From: Desulfitobacterium hafniense DCB-2 | GTDB taxonomy: Bacteria; Bacillota; Desulfitobacteriia; Desulfitobacteriales; Desulfitobacteriaceae | DNA length: 64,000 nt | Reading direction: 5' to 3' | NCBI RefSeq assembly: GCF_000021925.1 | Contig: NC_011830.1 | Coordinates: 334,501 to 398,500, forward strand | In this document: piece after piece, positions 60,158 through 64,000 of the stretch | How the letters are laid out: each line of letters begins with the position of its first letter | How positions within the stretch are numbered: position 1 is the first letter of the stretch | Made by a program: the position numbers and the translations under genes | The notes under the pieces: generated by a model | Database searches by the model: none | Told to the model about the DNA's origin: nothing | Seen by the model: only the letters and a program-made list of their open reading frames with translations

Positions 60158-60814
60158 CTATGGAAGCAGATGATTCACTAAAAGCAGCTCCACATAGTCC
60201 TGATTGCGCAGGGCTGCAGCATTGGCCTCATCAATATCGATATGCATCTCCAGGGTAAAGTTATGGCTGACGCGAATCAGGGTTTCCCTGAAGACTAATC
60301 CCCGGGGGCCAGGTGCAGTGACGCTGACCCGGTCCCTGTCTTTGACTCCGAAACGTGCAGCATCGGTGCTATGCATATGGATATGCCTGGCGGCGGCGAT
60401 CACCCCTTCCGGTAAGGTGAGGGAGCCTGAAGGGCCAACCAGAGTGATCCCGGCTGAGTTGGCCAGATCGCCGGAATCCCGGACGGGTGGGGTGATACCG
60501 AGCTTGATCCCATCAGAAACCGAGAGCTCCACCTGAGTCTGAGGGCGGACCGGTCCTAAAATACGCACGTTTTCAATAACTCCTTTGGGTCCCACCAGGG
60601 TTACCCTTTCTTCACAGGCATATTGCCCGGGCTGGGAGAGGTCTTTTTTTATTTTAAACGAATAGTTGGGGCCGAAGAGGGTTTGGGCGTCTTCCTGGGA
60701 CAAATGGACATGGCGGTTGGATATGGCCACGGGAATCTGATTTATCTTAGGGAGGGGGCGGATTTGTTCCATGACGGCTTCAGTAATCATGGCAATAAGC
60801 TGATTATGCTCCAT
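60158..60814 (-). CDS. pduL: Phosphate propanoyltransferase (PduL type)
   Basis: A 218-residue PduL. Two beta-barrel repeats carry the zinc-binding His motifs IPVAISNRHVHLSQ and ARHIHMHS, then NFTLEMHIDIDEANA. It converts acyl-CoA and phosphate to acyl phosphate and CoA inside the compartment, recycling CoA for the aldehyde dehydrogenase. The N-terminal helix (NQLIAMITEAVMEQI) resembles an encapsulation peptide. The start at 60814 follows GCAGGTGAGATAC. Confidence 0.93.
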   Translation of the reverse strand: MEHNQLIAMITEAVMEQIRPLPKINQIPVAISNRHVHLSQEDAQTLFGPNYSFKIKKDLSQPGQYACEERVTLVGPKGVIENVRILGPVRPQTQVELSVSDGIKLGITPPVRDSGDLANSAGITLVGPSGSLTLPEGVIAAARHIHMHSTDAARFGVKDRDRVSVTAPGPRGLVFRETLIRVSHNFTLEMHIDIDEANAAALRNQDYVELLLVNHLLP

Positions 60815-60843
60815 GTATCTCACCTGCACTTGCTTGATGATGA

Positions 60844-62331
60844 CTAACCGATCTTCAGTTGCTGAAGAACCTGTTTAACCACATCGTCGATATCGTCTGA
60901 TTTGATGTCCCAGGAAGTTGCCTTGGTCGGCGGCAGAAGTGGGGAAACATTGCCTTGGGTAGCCGGCACCTTATGGAAAGCCACTTTTTTAAGACCATAG
61001 GTCAGATGTTTAATATTGATCAAATGCTGAGGTCCTAAGTTCTCCGAGATGCTGCTGCCGCCCCATGTGCCGCAACCAAGGGTTAAAGAGGGCATGATGC
61101 CGGTGGTTTGGCCGATGCCGCCAAGGGCTGAAGGTGTATTGACGATAATCCGGAAAACCGGTTTAGCCAAAAATTCCCGAATCACCTGCTCGTTTTGGGA
61201 ATGGATCGCACAAGAATGGCCGATTCCCCCCAACTTTAAAAGCTCAATGCTGAGATGACAGGCTTCTTTCCAATCCTGAACCACATAGAAGCCTAATACA
61301 GTGGTAAGTTTCTCGTGGGAGAGGGGATAATCCTTGCCGTAACCCTCCATGGGGGCAATGAGCAGGGCTGTATCGGCAGGAATGCTGATCCCTGCCCGTT
61401 GGGCGATGACGGCAGGGGATTGTCCGACTAAGGCGTTATTCATACTGCCGTTGGCATGGATGACCACCCGGCCCACCTTTTGAACTTCTTCCGGAGAGAG
61501 GAAGTAAGCGCCCTGGTTTTGCAGCTCTTTGATCACCTCATCTTTAATCGGCTGGTCGGCAAGAATCGCTTGCTCTGAAGCGCAGATCATGCCATTATCA
61601 AAGGTTTTGCTGACCATAATATCATTGACGGCCTGCTTGATATCCGCCGAGCGCTCGATAAAGACGGGAACATTGCCCGATCCCACCCCAAAGGCCGGCT
61701 TGCCGGCACTGTAGGCCGATTTAACCAGTCCCGGTCCCCCGGTGGCGATAATCGCGGCGACGTCGGGATGATGCATAAGCTCATGGCTGGCCTGCAGGGA
61801 GGTCATGCTGAGGCAGGAGCAGACCCCGTCGGGAGCCCCGGCTTTGACGGCAGCCTCATTGATCAGACTGGCAGTGGCACACCCACATTGAACAGCAAAG
61901 GGATGGGGGGAAAAGACGATGGCATTGGCTCCCTTGATGGCGCAAAGAGCATTGTGAATGATGGTCGAGGTGGGATTGGTACGGGGAGTAATTCCTACCA
62001 GTACACCCATGGGGGCGGCATAGCGGATGACTTTCCGGTCGGGGTCTTCACTGATGGTACCGATGGTTTTGATATGTTTTGTGGATTCATAGACATCCCG
62101 CGCAGCAAAAAGGTTTTTGGCGATTTTATGCTCAACGATCCCGTATTCAGTCTCCTGGCAAGCCATCCGTGCCAATCCTTCGGCATTCTCTTCAACAGCG
62201 GCAACGATGGACGCCAGGATCTTATCAATCTGCTGCTCATTAAAATGAGCTAAGTGGAGTTGGGCTTCCTTGGCCTTTTGGACAAGATTACGGGATTCTT
62301 GAATAGAAGCTAAGTCCGTATCTAATACCAC
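60844..62331 (-). CDS. CoA-acylating aldehyde dehydrogenase (EutE/PduP type)
   Basis: A 495-residue enzyme oxidising an aldehyde with NAD and CoA to acyl-CoA. The catalytic cysteine is in DNGMICASEQ, the NAD-binding loop in IIATGGPGLVKSAYSAGKPAFGVG. The C-terminal DDIDDVVKQVLQQL, after a Thr/Ser/Pro linker, looks like an encapsulation peptide. GTG 62331 is the start. It is followed directly by pduL, giving the aldehyde to acyl-phosphate route. Acetaldehyde and propionaldehyde cannot be told apart by eye. Confidence 0.93.
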   Translation of the reverse strand: MVLDTDLASIQESRNLVQKAKEAQLHLAHFNEQQIDKILASIVAAVEENAEGLARMACQETEYGIVEHKIAKNLFAARDVYESTKHIKTIGTISEDPDRKVIRYAAPMGVLVGITPRTNPTSTIIHNALCAIKGANAIVFSPHPFAVQCGCATASLINEAAVKAGAPDGVCSCLSMTSLQASHELMHHPDVAAIIATGGPGLVKSAYSAGKPAFGVGSGNVPVFIERSADIKQAVNDIMVSKTFDNGMICASEQAILADQPIKDEVIKELQNQGAYFLSPEEVQKVGRVVIHANGSMNNALVGQSPAVIAQRAGISIPADTALLIAPMEGYGKDYPLSHEKLTTVLGFYVVQDWKEACHLSIELLKLGGIGHSCAIHSQNEQVIREFLAKPVFRIIVNTPSALGGIGQTTGIMPSLTLGCGTWGGSSISENLGPQHLINIKHLTYGLKKVAFHKVPATQGNVSPLLPPTKATSWDIKSDDIDDVVKQVLQQLKIG

Positions 62332-62350
62332 GAGGAATCATCCTTTCCAA

Positions 62351-62641
62351 TTACGCCTTCCCTGAATCATCATGGGGAAGAATCATTTCAACTTCTGTAT
62401 GGGGTCTGGGAATGACATGAACGGATTTCAATTCACCTACCCGCTGGGCAGCGGCAGCACCGGCATCTGTAGCGGCTTTGACCGCTCCGACATCCCCACG
62501 GACCATGACGGTGACGAGACCGCCTCCGACGAGAACTTTACCAATTAAATGAACATTGGCTGCTTTGACCATGGCGTCGGCGGCCTCGATGGCGCCAACC
62601 AAACCTTTTGTTTCAACCATTCCTAAGGCATCTTGTTGCAT
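62351..62641 (-). CDS. BMC-H microcompartment shell protein (EutM/PduA type, 1)
   Basis: A 96-residue hexameric shell protein. [26 protein letters not shown] and [20 protein letters not shown] are the BMC fold; the pore loop is KVLVGGGL. The start follows AGGAGGGAACGCA. It is nearly identical in the core to the next shell protein, so they are recent paralogues; the C-terminus (LPHDDSGKA) is longer. Confidence 0.95.
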   Translation of the reverse strand: MQQDALGMVETKGLVGAIEAADAMVKAANVHLIGKVLVGGGLVTVMVRGDVGAVKAATDAGAAAAQRVGELKSVHVIPRPHTEVEMILPHDDSGKA

Positions 62642-62669
62642 TGCGTTCCCTCCTAAGGTTTAACTTCAA

Positions 62670-62948
62670 TTACTTGGCTTTCGGCAGGATCATTTCCACC
62701 TCGCCATGAGGTCTGGGAATAACATGGACGGAGATCAACTCGCCCACCCGCTGGGCGGCAGCGGCACCGGCATCTGTAGCGGCTTTGACTGCACCGACAT
62801 CGCCGCGGACCATGACGGCAACGAGACCGCCGCCGACCAGCACATTGCCGATTAAGTGAACATTGGCGGCTTTGACCATGGCATCTGCTGCCTCAATGGC
62901 ACCAATGAGACCTTTGGTTTCGATCATTCCTAAAGCTTCCTGTTGCAT
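62670..62948 (-). CDS. BMC-H microcompartment shell protein (EutM/PduA type, 2)
   Basis: A 92-residue shell protein: [20 protein letters not shown], pore loop [25 protein letters not shown], ending [10 protein letters not shown]. The start follows AAAGGAGGATTTTACT. Together with its paralogue it would tile the facets of the shell. Confidence 0.95.
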   Translation of the reverse strand: MQQEALGMIETKGLIGAIEAADAMVKAANVHLIGNVLVGGGLVAVMVRGDVGAVKAATDAGAAAAQRVGELISVHVIPRPHGEVEMILPKAK

Positions 62949-63005
62949 AGTAAAATCCTCCTTTTTAAATTGGCTGCTACTCTGTGGGTATTACAGAGTA
63001 CTGGG

Positions 63006-63623
63006 TCAGCAGACATAAAACAGCTTGACTTTGTCTGCAGCAGTCAAGATTATCTTGGCCTGGGCGGGAATATAGAGTGTATCGCCGGCTTGGGCCGTAT
63101 AGCAGCGGTTATCAATACAACATTCCAAAGTGCCTTCGATGATGTAATTCAGCTCATCCCTGGCCGGAGTCAAACTATAACTGGTTTTGTCAAGAGCCAT
63201 GATCCCTGCCGAATAGAGGGGGCACTCTTTTTTGTTGAATAGTTCTTTAATCTTGATCTGGTCCCTGGGGTTGCCGGTAGCAAAATCCTCTAGAATAAGG
63301 CTGTTCCCCTTTACAATTCTTAAACCACCGGGATCGGCTTCTTTTTGAGGCTGTGCAGGTGAGCCGGACCGATTGAGGCAAACCATGACCTCCTCAATAA
63401 TGCGGGATACCAAGGCCGGATCGAGAGGGGAGGCCGGGGAGAAGGCCGGAGACGGAGCAACAGTTGGCGGCAGAGAAACAGGGTGGGCTGTGATTTGAAC
63501 GCCCAGCTCCTTGGCAGCATCCCGGGCAGCCGGGGTGATCAGGTCTGCCTCAGAGATCGTGAGGATTTTTTCAGGGGTTTCCGATGCTTTTTTAATGTCA
63601 GCTGCGGTAATTAAGGCTTTCAA
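63006..63623 (-). CDS. EutQ-like cupin protein
   Basis: A 205-residue protein. KALITAADIKKASETPEKILTI and TPAARDAAKELGVQI form a short N-terminal domain found in many compartment proteins; a Pro/Ala-rich linker leads to a helix (PALVSRIIEEVMVCL) resembling an encapsulation peptide, and the C-terminal cupin (ELNYIIEGTLECCI, AGDTLYIPAQAKI) is EutQ-like. EutQ has been linked to acetate kinase activity and compartment assembly. The start is TTG 63623, 8 bp after GGAGGTGA. Confidence 0.85.
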   Translation of the reverse strand: MKALITAADIKKASETPEKILTISEADLITPAARDAAKELGVQITAHPVSLPPTVAPSPAFSPASPLDPALVSRIIEEVMVCLNRSGSPAQPQKEADPGGLRIVKGNSLILEDFATGNPRDQIKIKELFNKKECPLYSAGIMALDKTSYSLTPARDELNYIIEGTLECCIDNRCYTAQAGDTLYIPAQAKIILTAADKVKLFYVC

Positions 63624-63671
63624 GCGTCACTTCACCTCCTTTGTGACGGACCTTCTGCCGGGTCGGAATTC

Positions 63672-64000
63672 TCAACAAAGACATCGTTTCAAATGGTCAT
63701 GAGGGGAAGGGATCACGACCTTATCCACAAGCATTCCTCTTTCCGAAGCCAGCATAACCCCTGCGGCAACGGAGGATTCCACCGAGGCCACGTCCCCGGT
63801 GAGGGTAACAAAGGATTTTCCGCCGATGCCCATTCCGATCCGTATTTCCACCAGGTCCACCTGACCGGTTTTGGCAGCAGTATCGGCGGCCACTATGAGT
63901 GAGGCAATGGAAAAGGTTTCAATAATACCCAGGGCCTTGATCAGGGTAAGGGGCGTGGCGGCTGAGATAGCGGTGAGAACCTGCGGATGAACGTTGGGGA
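63672..64000 (-). CDS. Tandem-domain BMC-T shell protein (PduT-like), partial
   Basis: The open frame runs off the window edge, so only the last ~109 residues are seen. ALGIIETFSIASLIVAADTA and IRIGMGIGGKSFVTLTGDVA then LVDKVVIPSPHDHL are the second BMC domain of a PduT/EtuT-type pseudo-hexameric trimer; the preceding HPQVLTAISAATP is the interdomain linker. PduT members can bind an iron-sulphur cluster in the central pore, but that part is outside the window. Confidence 0.85.
   Translation of the reverse strand, partial: PNVHPQVLTAISAATPLTLIKALGIIETFSIASLIVAADTAAKTGQVDLVEIRIGMGIGGKSFVTLTGDVASVESSVAAGVMLASERGMLVDKVVIPSPHDHLKRCLC

Overview
The window reads as chromosome of a strictly anaerobic, low-to-medium G+C Firmicute of the Desulfitobacterium/Peptococcaceae type. 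The inference rests on an oxygen-independent class III ribonucleotide reductase under a cobalamin riboswitch, CprK-like Crp/Fnr control, an anaerobic acyl-CoA/FixABCX electron-transfer operon, sigma-54 control, PucR, DUF1659 and YjfB-type Firmicute proteins, and strong AGGAGG ribosome sites. Genus assignment is inference. No rRNA, tRNA, CRISPR array, prophage or intact insertion sequence was found.

Layout. (a) 1-7 kb: carboxylic-acid catabolic genes: the end of an MFS carrier, a cysteine-less hydantoin-racemase homologue, a fumarylacetoacetate-hydrolase-family enzyme, an arylmalonate-decarboxylase-like protein, a Crp/Fnr regulator and a nitrilase-family amidohydrolase. (b) 5.6-20.6 kb: a sigma-54 unit. 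An AcoR-like enhancer-binding regulator sits amid two OFA-type MFS carriers, two CaiB-type CoA-transferases, acyl-CoA dehydrogenase, FixA-FixB-FixC-FixX, a CaiC-like acyl-CoA ligase and a flavin reductase. I see three good -24/-12 promoters, so the regulator probably switches on uptake, CoA activation and reductive use of an organic acid. (c) 20.9-26 kb: MarR and GNAT genes, then PucR, a GcvT/LigM-like tetrahydrofolate methyltransferase and a cyclodeaminase, probably a small C1-transfer module. (d) 26-29.2 kb: an AbrB/RelE-type toxin-antitoxin pair, a His-tailed MarR repressor with two operators, a Uma2 pseudogene, DUF1659 and DUF3102 genes.

(e) 29.4-49.8 kb is the most unusual part: a metal-acquisition island. 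It has two Nik/Opp-type importers (one with a single ATPase), a CsoR/RcnR/InrS-type sensor with a His-rich tail, a CGGC-domain protein, two related SAM methyltransferases flanking a nine-gene operon that also carries two IrtAB/YbtPQ-like ABC half-transporters, a FecBCD importer and an FmdE protein. Four promoters share a C6-tract operator, a -35 box and a 17-bp spacer. Five leaders carry copies of one conserved hairpin with a bulged A that ends in a U-run. Three of the four promoters (34.75, 45.4, 45.9 kb) are followed by such a hairpin; the fourth, divergent one is not. I know no name for this RNA element.

(f) 50-59 kb: an MNT/HEPN pair, a YjfB-like protein, nrdDG with its cobalamin riboswitch, a stand-alone carB, and an MqsA/SocA (Panacea) antitoxin-like protein without an adjacent toxin. 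(g) 59-64 kb: a TauE/SafE permease and the end of a bacterial microcompartment operon (BMC-T, EutQ-like, two BMC-H shells, CoA-acylating aldehyde dehydrogenase, PduL) whose signature enzyme lies outside the window.
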